The position numbers were made by a program, and so were the translations under genes. Below, piece after piece: positions 17,550 through 24,958 of a stretch of 64,000 bases of DNA; position 1 is the stretch's first letter; each line of letters opens with the position of its first letter. The notes beneath the pieces are model-generated. The model saw only the letters and a list, made by a program, of their open reading frames with translations, ran no database searches and was not told the origin of the DNA. This stretch comes from Flavobacteriales bacterium (GTDB lineage Bacteria; Bacteroidota; Bacteroidia; Flavobacteriales_F; PHOS-HE28), in contig CP064979.1 in assembly GCA_016699575.1 (NCBI GenBank), forward strand, positions 1,860,001 to 1,924,000, in the 5' to 3' direction.

Positions 17550-19352
17550 ATGTCCGAGCTCGACGTACGCGAAAAGGTGAAGCTGCTCCCCCGGCAGCCG
17601 GGCGTGTACCAGTTCCTGGATGCGGGCGGCACCATCATCTACGTGGGCAAGGCCATCGACCTGCGCAGCCGGGTGGGCAGCTACTTCGGCACCACCAACG
17701 GCATGAGCGGCAAGACGCTGAAGCTCGTGCGCAACATCGCCGATCTGCGCACCATCGTTGTGGCCACGGAGTTCGATGCGCTGCTGCTGGAGAACTCGCT
17801 CATCAAACAGCACCAGCCCAAGTACAACGTTGCGCTGAAGGACGACAAGAGCTACCCGTGGATCCGCATCCGCAACGAACGGTTCCCACGCGTGGAGGGC
17901 ATGCGCAACCCGGAGGACGACGGCAGCGAGTACTTCGGCCCGTATGCCAGCGGCAAGGTGATGCACACGGTCCTGCACCTCATCCGCAAGCTCTACCGGC
18001 TGCGCACTTGCAACCTCGACCTGTCGCCCAAGCACATCGCCGCCGGGAAGTACAAGGTGTGCCTCGAATACCACATCGGCAACTGCAAGGGGCCGTGCGT
18101 GGGACACTACAGCGAGGAAGAACATTTGAAGTCCGTGGCCGAGATCCGGCAGATCGTTCGCGGACGGGCACGCGGTGTGATGAAGATGCTCACCGACGCC
18201 ATGCTCGGCCATGCAGAGCAGCTGGAGTTCGAGCAAGCCGAGCAACTGCGGGAACGCCTTGATCATCTCGAACGGTTCCAGCGGCGCAACACCGTGGTGA
18301 GCACCGACGTGGGCGATGTCGATGTGTTCACCATCGTGGCGGACGAGGGCGGCGGCTACGTCAACTACCTGCGCGTGATCGACGGTGCGGTGGTGCACGG
18401 GATCTCCGTGGAACTGAAGCGCAAGCTCGATGAAACCGAAGCCGAGCTGCTCCAACTGGCCATCGTGGAGCTGCGCGAACGGTTCAAAAGCACAGCGCCG
18501 GAAGTCATCGTTCCATTCGACATAGACCTGCGACTGCCTCACAGCACCATCAGCGTGCCCACGCGTGGCGACCGCAAGAAACTGCTGGAGCTGAGCTTCC
18601 GCAACGCGCAATACTTCCGCATCGACAAGCAAAAGCAGGAGAAGCTGGTGGACCCCGAAGCGCACACCACCCGCCTGATGGAGACCGCGCAGAAGGACCT
18701 GCGGCTACCGGCGCAACCCCGCCACATCGAGTGCTTCGACAACAGCAACACGCAGGGCACCGATCCCGTGAGCGCCTGTGTGGTGTTCAGGGACGGCAAG
18801 CCCAGCAAGAAGGACTACCGCCACTTCAACGTGCGCACGGTTGAAGGCCCCGACGACTTTGCAACGATGAAGGAAGCCGTGCACCGCCGGTACCGACGCC
18901 TGCTCGACGAGGGCGCCGATCTGCCGCAGCTCATCCTCATCGACGGTGGCAAGGGGCAGTTGAGCGCGGCCATGGAGAGCATCGACGCTTTGGGCCTGCG
19001 CGGCAAGGTGGCCGTCATCGGCATTGCGAAGCGCTTGGAAGAGCTCTACTACCCCAACGACCCCGTACCGCTGTACATCGACAAGCGCAGCACCACGTTG
19101 AAATTGCTGCAGCACCTGCGCAATGAGGCCCATCGCTTCGGCATCACGCACCACCGTGGGCGGCGCAGCAAACGGATCATCCGCACAGGGCTCGAGGACA
19201 TCCCCGGGATCGGCAAGGCCACGGCCGAGAAGCTGCTGCGCCGCTTCGGCTCCGTGAAGGGTTTGCAGGATGCGCTGCTGGAGGACATCGCTGCGGAAGT
19301 CGGGGCGAAGAAGGCGGTGCTCGTGAAGGAAGCCCTTGTGAGCGTGGATTGA
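17550..19352 (+). CDS. uvrC: Excinuclease ABC subunit C
   Basis: 600 residues, full length. The GIY-YIG nuclease domain is at the N-terminus (LPRQPGVYQF ... IIYVGKAIDLRSRVGSYF). The UVR motif that binds UvrB is around residues 209-246 (EFEQAEQLRERLDHL). The RNase H-like 5' nuclease domain includes ECFDNSNTQGTDPVSACVVF and LILIDGGKGQLSAA. Tandem helix-hairpin-helix motifs close the protein (LEDIPGIGKATAEKLLRRFG). It makes both incisions around bulky DNA lesions in nucleotide-excision repair. The stop overlaps the next gene as TGATG. Confidence 0.97.
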   Translation: MSELDVREKVKLLPRQPGVYQFLDAGGTIIYVGKAIDLRSRVGSYFGTTNGMSGKTLKLVRNIADLRTIVVATEFDALLLENSLIKQHQPKYNVALKDDKSYPWIRIRNERFPRVEGMRNPEDDGSEYFGPYASGKVMHTVLHLIRKLYRLRTCNLDLSPKHIAAGKYKVCLEYHIGNCKGPCVGHYSEEEHLKSVAEIRQIVRGRARGVMKMLTDAMLGHAEQLEFEQAEQLRERLDHLERFQRRNTVVSTDVGDVDVFTIVADEGGGYVNYLRVIDGAVVHGISVELKRKLDETEAELLQLAIVELRERFKSTAPEVIVPFDIDLRLPHSTISVPTRGDRKKLLELSFRNAQYFRIDKQKQEKLVDPEAHTTRLMETAQKDLRLPAQPRHIECFDNSNTQGTDPVSACVVFRDGKPSKKDYRHFNVRTVEGPDDFATMKEAVHRRYRRLLDEGADLPQLILIDGGKGQLSAAMESIDALGLRGKVAVIGIAKRLEELYYPNDPVPLYIDKRSTTLKLLQHLRNEAHRFGITHHRGRRSKRIIRTGLEDIPGIGKATAEKLLRRFGSVKGLQDALLEDIAAEVGAKKAVLVKEALVSVD

Positions 19353-20353
19353 TGCCGGTGGTCGAGATCCTCCTCCCCTTCCGCAATGCAGGCACTGCCC
19401 TGCACGCCGCCATTGAGAGCATCGCGCAACAGTCGTACACGGACTGGCGACTGGTGCTGGTGAACAACAACAGCCAAGAAGATGATGTCCGCATTGCGCA
19501 GCAATGGTGCGAGCGGGACGCTCGTATCGCACTCGTTCACGAACCGCATTCCGGTATCGCGCATGCGCTCAACACCGGGCTGGTCCAGTGCGCTGCGCCC
19601 CTCATCGCCCGCATGGACGCCGACGACATCGCGCACCCTGATCGTCTTGCACGACAGGTCGAGTATCTGATCGCGCATCCTAATGTCGGTGTTCTCGGCA
19701 CGCGCACAAGTTTCGAGACCACGGTAGAGAAGAGCAGCGGCATGCGATGGTTCGTGGACTGGCAGAACAACATCCTGACACCGCACGAACACTATGTGAA
19801 GCGTTTCGTGGATGCTCCCCTCGCCCATCCGACGGTCATGTTCCGGCGCGAACTGGTGGGGCAACTCGGCGGCTATGACACCGGGCCGCTGCCGGAAGAC
19901 CACGAGCTCTGGCTGCGTTGGATGCACCACGGCGTGCGGTTCGCCAAGCTGCCGGAAGAGCTGCTCACGTGGCACGATCACGCCGATCGCCTCAGCCGCA
20001 CGCACCCGAACTACAGCGTGGACGCCTTCTTCTACACCAAAGCGAAGTGGCTGGCTGCATGGATCTGGCGGCGCTTCCCCTCCGGACATCCGGTCATCGT
20101 TGCAGGCACCAGCGGCCTCTGCCGATCGCGTGCACGCCTGCTGGAAGCTGCTGGCATTGCCATCCATGCGTTCACCGACGTGAAGCCGCGTGAGGTGTCC
20201 GGCTACGCCTTCATCCGGCACGATCGGCTACCACCGCGCGGGGAAGCACTCATCGTCTCGTTCATCAGCCAGCGCGGCACGGGCGACCGCATTGCGGCCT
20301 ACTTCACTTCGCTCGGACTGGTCGAGGGTGAAGACTTCATCCTTGCCGCCTAG
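19352..20353 (+). CDS. Family 2 glycosyltransferase
   Basis: 333 residues. The GT-A core is visible: VEILLPFRNAGTALHAAIES, VNNNSQED, and the metal-binding ARMDADDIAHPDRLARQ with its DxD. PEDHELWLRWM later fits the catalytic-base region. It would transfer a sugar from a nucleotide donor to a surface polysaccharide or lipid, probably at the cytosolic face; the acceptor is unknown. It is translationally coupled to uvrC (TGATG), an unusual pairing. Its stop shares CTAG with the convergent small gene that follows. Confidence 0.88.
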   Translation: MPVVEILLPFRNAGTALHAAIESIAQQSYTDWRLVLVNNNSQEDDVRIAQQWCERDARIALVHEPHSGIAHALNTGLVQCAAPLIARMDADDIAHPDRLARQVEYLIAHPNVGVLGTRTSFETTVEKSSGMRWFVDWQNNILTPHEHYVKRFVDAPLAHPTVMFRRELVGQLGGYDTGPLPEDHELWLRWMHHGVRFAKLPEELLTWHDHADRLSRTHPNYSVDAFFYTKAKWLAAWIWRRFPSGHPVIVAGTSGLCRSRARLLEAAGIAIHAFTDVKPREVSGYAFIRHDRLPPRGEALIVSFISQRGTGDRIAAYFTSLGLVEGEDFILAA

Positions 20354-20580
20354 AGCACACGTTCGGCCCGTTTAGGGCGCAGGCGGTCGCGAACAAGGAC
20401 CATGTGGGCCTCATCGCACTCCAACGTGGCCGTGCAGCGCGCAGGCTGCTCGGTGGTCCACGCGCTGCGCTCAACAATGCCCGACCTGTCGCAGAATTCG
20501 TGCAAGTGCTTCACGAAGTGGTCGGCCGTGGGAAGGGCATCAGGCCCAAAGAAGTCCCAGTGGAAGCGGAGGAGGGGCAT
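20350..20580 (-). CDS. Conserved small protein of unknown function
   Basis: 76 residues starting MPLLRFHWDFFGPDA. It is acidic and His-rich, with a predicted mixed alpha/beta content and a helical HFVKHLHEFC segment. I do not assign a domain, although the N-terminus looks like that of small uncharacterised Bacteroidota proteins. The upstream ATG at 20604 would add eight unlikely residues. The stop overlaps the GT2 stop within CTAG. The left arm of the 31-bp inverted repeat lies 8 bases upstream of its start. Confidence 0.6.
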   Translation of the reverse strand: MPLLRFHWDFFGPDALPTADHFVKHLHEFCDRSGIVERSAWTTEQPARCTATLECDEAHMVLVRDRLRPKRAERVL

Positions 20581-20587
20581 GGGGAGT

Positions 20588-20618
20588 GAAGACCACGGAG
20601 GCACAGAGGCACGGAGAA
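20588..20618. repeat. Left arm of a perfect 31-bp inverted repeat flanking the GxxExxY gene
   Basis: A purine-rich arm containing CCACGGAGGCACAGAGGCAC. Its exact reverse complement occurs at 21041-21071; all 31 bases match. The arms enclose the GxxExxY gene almost exactly. Confidence 0.95.
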
Positions 20619-20631
20619 CGCAGGGAAGGGA

Positions 20632-21039
20632 TCAGGCTTGGGTGATATCGCCGTTCACAACGCGTCGTATGCCATGCTTCAGTAGTGCGTCGTTGAAGTT
20701 GATGAGAAGGCCGACCTTCCGGTCGGTGAGTTTCAGGTAGGTGAGCAGTTGAGCGACATGCGCCTCATGGAACTGGTCGACGGTTTTCACTTCCACTATG
20801 ACACGGCCTTCGACAAGGATATCCAAGCGCATGGTGGCCCCAAGAGGCTTCCCCTTGTAGGATACCGGAACGGTCAGCTGGCTCTCAACGATCAACCCAC
20901 GGTCCTTCAGTTCTTGGATCAGGCATTGCTCACAGATGCTCTCCAGCAGTCCTGGCCCAAGCTCCCGGTGCACCTCGTTGGCCGCAGCGATGATCAGCGA
21001 GGTCAACTCGTCGATCGTTCGTCTCTTTCTCGTCTCCAT
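20632..21039 (-). CDS. GxxExxY family protein
   Basis: 135 residues starting METRKRRTIDELTSLII. The family region is HRELGPGLLESICEQCL; the last position of the G-x-x-E-x-x-Y motif is Cys here rather than Tyr. The core then shows the nuclease-like pattern LDILVEGRVIVEVKTVDQ (D ... E-x-K), as in restriction-endonuclease folds, followed by HVAQLLTYLKLTDRKVGLLINF. The family is widespread, and its function is not established to my knowledge. The start codon lies two bases inside the right inverted-repeat arm, whose GGAG could act as a ribosome-binding site. The upstream ATG at 21090 would require translating through the repeat arm. Confidence 0.9.
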   Translation of the reverse strand: METRKRRTIDELTSLIIAAANEVHRELGPGLLESICEQCLIQELKDRGLIVESQLTVPVSYKGKPLGATMRLDILVEGRVIVEVKTVDQFHEAHVAQLLTYLKLTDRKVGLLINFNDALLKHGIRRVVNGDITQA

Positions 21040-21040
21040 C

Positions 21041-21071
21041 TTCTCCGTGCCTCTGTGCCTCCGTGGTCTTC
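21041..21071. repeat. Right arm of the 31-bp inverted repeat
   Basis: Exact reverse complement of 20588-20618. It lies between the gpsA stop (16 bases away) and the start codon of the GxxExxY gene. A transcript through the cassette could fold into a 31-bp stem enclosing the gene. Confidence 0.95.
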
Positions 21072-21086
21072 TTCCCTCCGCCTTCT

Positions 21087-22082
21087 TCACGCCAGTCGCT
21101 CGCTCAGCAACCGCATCTCCATCATGGGCGCCATCTTCTCGTAGAGCATGCGATAGGTGCTCTCACTGATGGGCATGTCCACTTTCAGCTTGGCATTGAT
21201 CTCGTGCACGCACTTCACCGCGTAGTAGCCTTCGGCCACCATGTTCATCTCCATCTGCGCTGCACGCACACTGTAGCCCCTGCCCACCATGTTGCCGAAT
21301 TCGCGGTTGCGGCTGAAGGTTGAATAGGCCGTAACGAGCAGATCGCCGAGGTAGGCCGGTTCGTTGATGTCCCGGTCGATGGGATGCACGGCCTTCACGA
21401 AGCGTTCGATCTCCTGGATCGCACGCGCAACTAGTACAGCCCGGAAGTTGTCGCCGTAGCCGAGCCCCACGCTGATGCCGGCACATACCGCGATGACGTT
21501 CTTCAGGATCGCGGCGTACTCCGTGCCGTAGATGTCGTCGCTCAATGTGGTCTTCATGAAGCGGCCATTGAGCGCCGTGCCCATGGCCTGCGCCATGGCG
21601 TTGTTCTGGCTGGCGATCGTGAGGTAGCTGAGCCGTTCCATGGCCACCTCCTCCGCATGGCACGGACCGCACACAACACCGAAGTCCTTCTTCGCCACAC
21701 CGCAATGCTCGAACAGGTATTCGCCCACGATCTGGTTGGTCTGCGGTACGATGCCCTTCACGGCACTGAACACGGTTTTCCCCGCCAGCTCCGACTTGTC
21801 CAGTTGATCCAGCGTATCCTTCAGGAAGGCCGAGGGCACGGCAACGATCAAGACATCCGCATCACGCACCACCGCGTGGATATCGGGGTCCATCGCCAAG
21901 CGCTCCACCTCGAACTGTGCAGCACTGATGTAGTCGGGATTGTGTCCGTACTTGCGGATGTGCTCAATGGTTTCCGCTCGGCGCACCCACCACCCCACAC
22001 GCTGTTGTGTGCCGGTGAGCAGCTTCACCAAGGCCGTGCCCCAACTGCCCGCGCCGATAACGGCAATACGGCTTCGGCTCAT
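21087..22082 (-). CDS. gpsA: NAD(P)-dependent glycerol-3-phosphate dehydrogenase
   Basis: 331 residues. Dinucleotide-binding IAVIGAGSWGTALVKLL is at the N-terminus, with FSAVKGIVPQTNQIVGEYL, CGPCHAEEVA, and the catalytic Lys region EYAAILKNVIAVCAGISVGLG. It reduces dihydroxyacetone phosphate to glycerol-3-phosphate for phospholipid synthesis. The ATG overlaps the stop of the upstream M28 peptidase gene by four bases (ATGA), so the two form an operon. Confidence 0.96.
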   Translation of the reverse strand: MSRSRIAVIGAGSWGTALVKLLTGTQQRVGWWVRRAETIEHIRKYGHNPDYISAAQFEVERLAMDPDIHAVVRDADVLIVAVPSAFLKDTLDQLDKSELAGKTVFSAVKGIVPQTNQIVGEYLFEHCGVAKKDFGVVCGPCHAEEVAMERLSYLTIASQNNAMAQAMGTALNGRFMKTTLSDDIYGTEYAAILKNVIAVCAGISVGLGYGDNFRAVLVARAIQEIERFVKAVHPIDRDINEPAYLGDLLVTAYSTFSRNREFGNMVGRGYSVRAAQMEMNMVAEGYYAVKCVHEINAKLKVDMPISESTYRMLYEKMAPMMEMRLLSERLA

Positions 22083-23752
22083 TTGAAGGTGATGTCGGCG
22101 GTGACGCGCTTGCCTTCGCGCAGCACGGTCACCTGCGTGGTGTCGCCTTTCTTGAAAAGGCCCAGCGCTTTCATGTAGCTCATCATATCACTGATCTCCT
22201 GCGGCCCGAGCTTCACCACCACATCACCGGCCTTCAGACCGGCGGCGGCAGCGGACTTGCCCTCCGTTACGCCGTCCACGCGCATGCCTTTGCCGTCGTA
22301 CATGTAATCGGGCACCACACCCATGGTCACCTTGAAGCGCGGTGTCTCGGCACTGTCGGCTTCCTGCGTTTTGGTGAAGGTCAATTTGCCGTCGTCGTTC
22401 AGCGTTGTAACCAGGCTCTCGATGTAGCGGGTGATGTCGAGCATCCCGGGGAAGTTGATCTTCTCGATGTCGTCGCCGGGCTTGTGGTAGTCGCTGTGGC
22501 TGCCGGTGAAGAAGTGTATCGCGGGAACGTCCTTCAGGTAGAAAGAAGTGTGGTCGCTCGGCCCGATGCCACTTGCGCTGGTCTTCGCCTTCAGACCGTT
22601 GATCTTCATGCGGTCGATCTCCGCCCAGCTCGGCGAAGTGCCCACACCGCTGATGGCCACGGTCTTCGACGTGTCGAGGCGGCCGACCATGTCGAGGTTG
22701 ATCATGTAGTTGAGCTTCTCGATGGGCACTGTGGGATGCTTCGTCCACCAGTTGCTGCCGTACAGCCCTTTCTCCTCGCCACTGAAGCCGATGAAGAGGT
22801 AGTCGTTGCCGCGGGCGTTGTCCATCTCGCGCAGGTCGCGGGCCAGTTGCAGCATCACGGCCACGCCGCTGGCGTTGTCATCGGCGCCATTGTGGATCGC
22901 GGGCTCACCGCGGTGGAGGGATCCCTCATCGCCGTAGCCCAGGTGGTCCAGGTGCGCACCGATCACCACCACGTTCTCTTGGCCGTTGTCGATCATGCCC
23001 ACCACGTTCATGCCGGTGCGTTGTTCGCGCACGATGTCGGTGTTGATCACGACGGGATTGCCGTCCACGATGAGCCCATCGTGCAGGTCGCCGGTGAGGA
23101 AAAGCACGGGCGCGCCGAGTGGCTGCACTTTCTCGCTCAGCCTGAACTCCGGGGATGTGGCGTCCTTGTCGTCGTTGTAGAACAGTACGGCCACGGCACC
23201 CTTGCTGATGGCCAGTTCGGCGCGCTTACGCAGGTCGTTGTGTTCGATGTAGCGGCTGTGCGGATGGACGCCGTCGGGGGAACTGACGCTGATGGCGGCC
23301 ACCGCTCCTTTCACGTCCACGCCTTCATAGTCCGTGCGGCCCAGTTGCGGTGCATCGATGCCGTAGCCGGCCTTCACCAGCTTGCTGAAGACCACGCCCG
23401 TGTCGCAATAGGCCAACGGGAACCACTGCTCCAACACAGTGAACTTCTTGCGGCCCACTTGCAAGCTGTTCTTCAACCCCAGTTTCGGTTGCGCCGCGAA
23501 CGTGAAGCGCTGGATGTAAGTGACGCTGTCGCCATAGGGGATCAGTCCAGCACTCTGGAACTTCCCGACGATGTAGTCCACGGCCATCTTCTCGCCCTTC
23601 GTGCCGGTTTCACGGCCTTCCAGTTCATCACTGCTCAAGTACTGCACATCGTAGCGCATCTGATCACGCGCATCCTGGTCGGTCATCCATTGTGCGCGGG
23701 TGACGAACGGGAAGAAGCAACAGAGGGTAAGGCTGGCAAGTAGGGCTCTCAT
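22079..23752 (-). CDS. Secreted M28-family zinc aminopeptidase with PDZ domain
   Basis: 557 residues with a signal peptide (MRALLASLTLCCFFPFVTRAQ). A protease-associated-like insert (about 120-250) precedes the M28 metal site: GAHLDHLG, NGADDNASGVAVM, GEEKGLYGSNWW, INLDMVGRL and SDHTSFY, matching the H, D, E, D and H ligands of di-zinc aminopeptidases. A C-terminal PDZ domain follows (GMRVDGVTEGKSAAAAGLKAGDVV). The enzyme probably trims peptides in the periplasm or outside the cell. It is in an operon with gpsA by a 4-base overlap. A CATCTTCG box lies about 25 bases upstream on the same strand. Confidence 0.92.
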   Translation of the reverse strand: MRALLASLTLCCFFPFVTRAQWMTDQDARDQMRYDVQYLSSDELEGRETGTKGEKMAVDYIVGKFQSAGLIPYGDSVTYIQRFTFAAQPKLGLKNSLQVGRKKFTVLEQWFPLAYCDTGVVFSKLVKAGYGIDAPQLGRTDYEGVDVKGAVAAISVSSPDGVHPHSRYIEHNDLRKRAELAISKGAVAVLFYNDDKDATSPEFRLSEKVQPLGAPVLFLTGDLHDGLIVDGNPVVINTDIVREQRTGMNVVGMIDNGQENVVVIGAHLDHLGYGDEGSLHRGEPAIHNGADDNASGVAVMLQLARDLREMDNARGNDYLFIGFSGEEKGLYGSNWWTKHPTVPIEKLNYMINLDMVGRLDTSKTVAISGVGTSPSWAEIDRMKINGLKAKTSASGIGPSDHTSFYLKDVPAIHFFTGSHSDYHKPGDDIEKINFPGMLDITRYIESLVTTLNDDGKLTFTKTQEADSAETPRFKVTMGVVPDYMYDGKGMRVDGVTEGKSAAAAGLKAGDVVVKLGPQEISDMMSYMKALGLFKKGDTTQVTVLREGKRVTADITFK

Positions 23753-23787
23753 CGTGGTGGTGCGGAACGGGACCGCGAAGATGCAGC

Positions 23788-24909
23788 CTACAACCCCTTC
23801 GCGAACGTCACCAAACCGTCAGCGAACCGCGCCCACGAAAGCTCGTTGCGCACCGCATCGAAGTTGTCCCGCATGCGCTGCGACCGGTCGCCCTCGAAGA
23901 AGGTCTTCAGCCCCTGGGCTATGGCATCGGCATCGGGCCTTGGCACCATGAGGCCGGTACGTTCGTGCATCACGGTCTCGGCCAAGCCACCGACATCCGT
24001 GGCGATGACCGGCACCCCGAAGTGGAAGGCGATGGCCGTAACCCCGCTCTGTGTTGCGGTGCGGTATGGCAGCACTAGGCAATCGGCGGCACTGAAGTAC
24101 GCCGGGACTTCGGCGTCCGCGATGAAACGCTGGAACACGTGGATCCGTTCGCGCAAGGGATGGGCGTCGATCATTCGCTGGTACGGAGCGAAGTCCCCAT
24201 AGGCCTCACCAGCAATGACCAACTGATGTGTGCCATCCAACTGGCCGAACGCCTCGATGAGCAGGTCGAGCCCTTTGTAGTCGCGGATCAGACCGAAGAA
24301 GAGTATCGTCTTCAAGGCCGGGTCCACACCAAGATGCGCAGCAGCCGCGGACCTGTCCCAGCGGGTGCCGAAGTGATCATAGAGCGGATGCGGCAGCACT
24401 TGCACCTGGGCGTCGGGCTTCAGCGCGCGGATATCATCAGCAACGGCTTGGCTGAGCGCGATAAAGCCGTTGTGCCGCTTGAAATAGTACCGCGCGAAGT
24501 CCTTGTCGAAAAAGCGTGGCTCGTGCGGAACAGCATTATCCACGATGCCGATCGCTTTCGCCCCGGTCCGGCGCACCCGCGCAGCAACGGCCCCCATTGC
24601 CGGACCGAAGAAGGGCATCCACATGCGTGTGAGCAACAACTCCGGCTTCTCCAACGCGATCCGGTTGGCGGCAGCGCCCCAGTTCAACGGCCACACGCTG
24701 TCGAGCACCCGCACCGCACCAACATCCGTTGCCGTGTCATCGGCCTCCACGAACTGCGACTTGCCAGGAAAGAGGAAGCCGGGATACTGCCGGGTGAACG
24801 TGAACGCCTTCACCTCGTGCTGCACGGCCAGCGCTTTGTGCAAGGCGGCACCGAACTGCGCAATGCCGCCCCGGTACGGGTGGAAGGCCGACAGCTCCGC
24901 AATGCGCAT
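23788..24909 (-). CDS. Family 4 glycosyltransferase
   Basis: 373 residues with a GT-B fold. The N-terminal domain starts MRIAELSAFHPYRGGIAQFG. The C-terminal domain shows ILFFGLIRDYKGLDLLIEAF and the donor-binding site around CLVLPYRTATQSGVTAIAF with GVPVIATDVGGLAE. Such enzymes extend lipopolysaccharide, capsule or glycolipid chains; the donor and acceptor are unknown. The start is the last in-frame ATG before a divergent promoter region. A CATCTTTG box (minus strand, 24917-24924) is 7 bases upstream. Confidence 0.9.
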   Translation of the reverse strand: MRIAELSAFHPYRGGIAQFGAALHKALAVQHEVKAFTFTRQYPGFLFPGKSQFVEADDTATDVGAVRVLDSVWPLNWGAAANRIALEKPELLLTRMWMPFFGPAMGAVAARVRRTGAKAIGIVDNAVPHEPRFFDKDFARYYFKRHNGFIALSQAVADDIRALKPDAQVQVLPHPLYDHFGTRWDRSAAAAHLGVDPALKTILFFGLIRDYKGLDLLIEAFGQLDGTHQLVIAGEAYGDFAPYQRMIDAHPLRERIHVFQRFIADAEVPAYFSAADCLVLPYRTATQSGVTAIAFHFGVPVIATDVGGLAETVMHERTGLMVPRPDADAIAQGLKTFFEGDRSQRMRDNFDAVRNELSWARFADGLVTFAKGL

Positions 24910-24916
24910 GGTGCGT

Positions 24917-24924
24917 CAAAGATG
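24917..24924 (-). promoter_or_regulatory. Putative -7 box for the GT4 gene
   Basis: Minus-strand CATCTTTG, one mismatch from TAnnTTTG, lies 7 bases upstream of the GT4 start. A second box, TAGTTTGG at 24933-24940 on the plus strand, faces the divergent HEAT/cyclophilin gene. Confidence 0.4.
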
Positions 24925-24958
24925 GCAGCGGATAGTTTGGCGCTCCGAGCCGACCATC

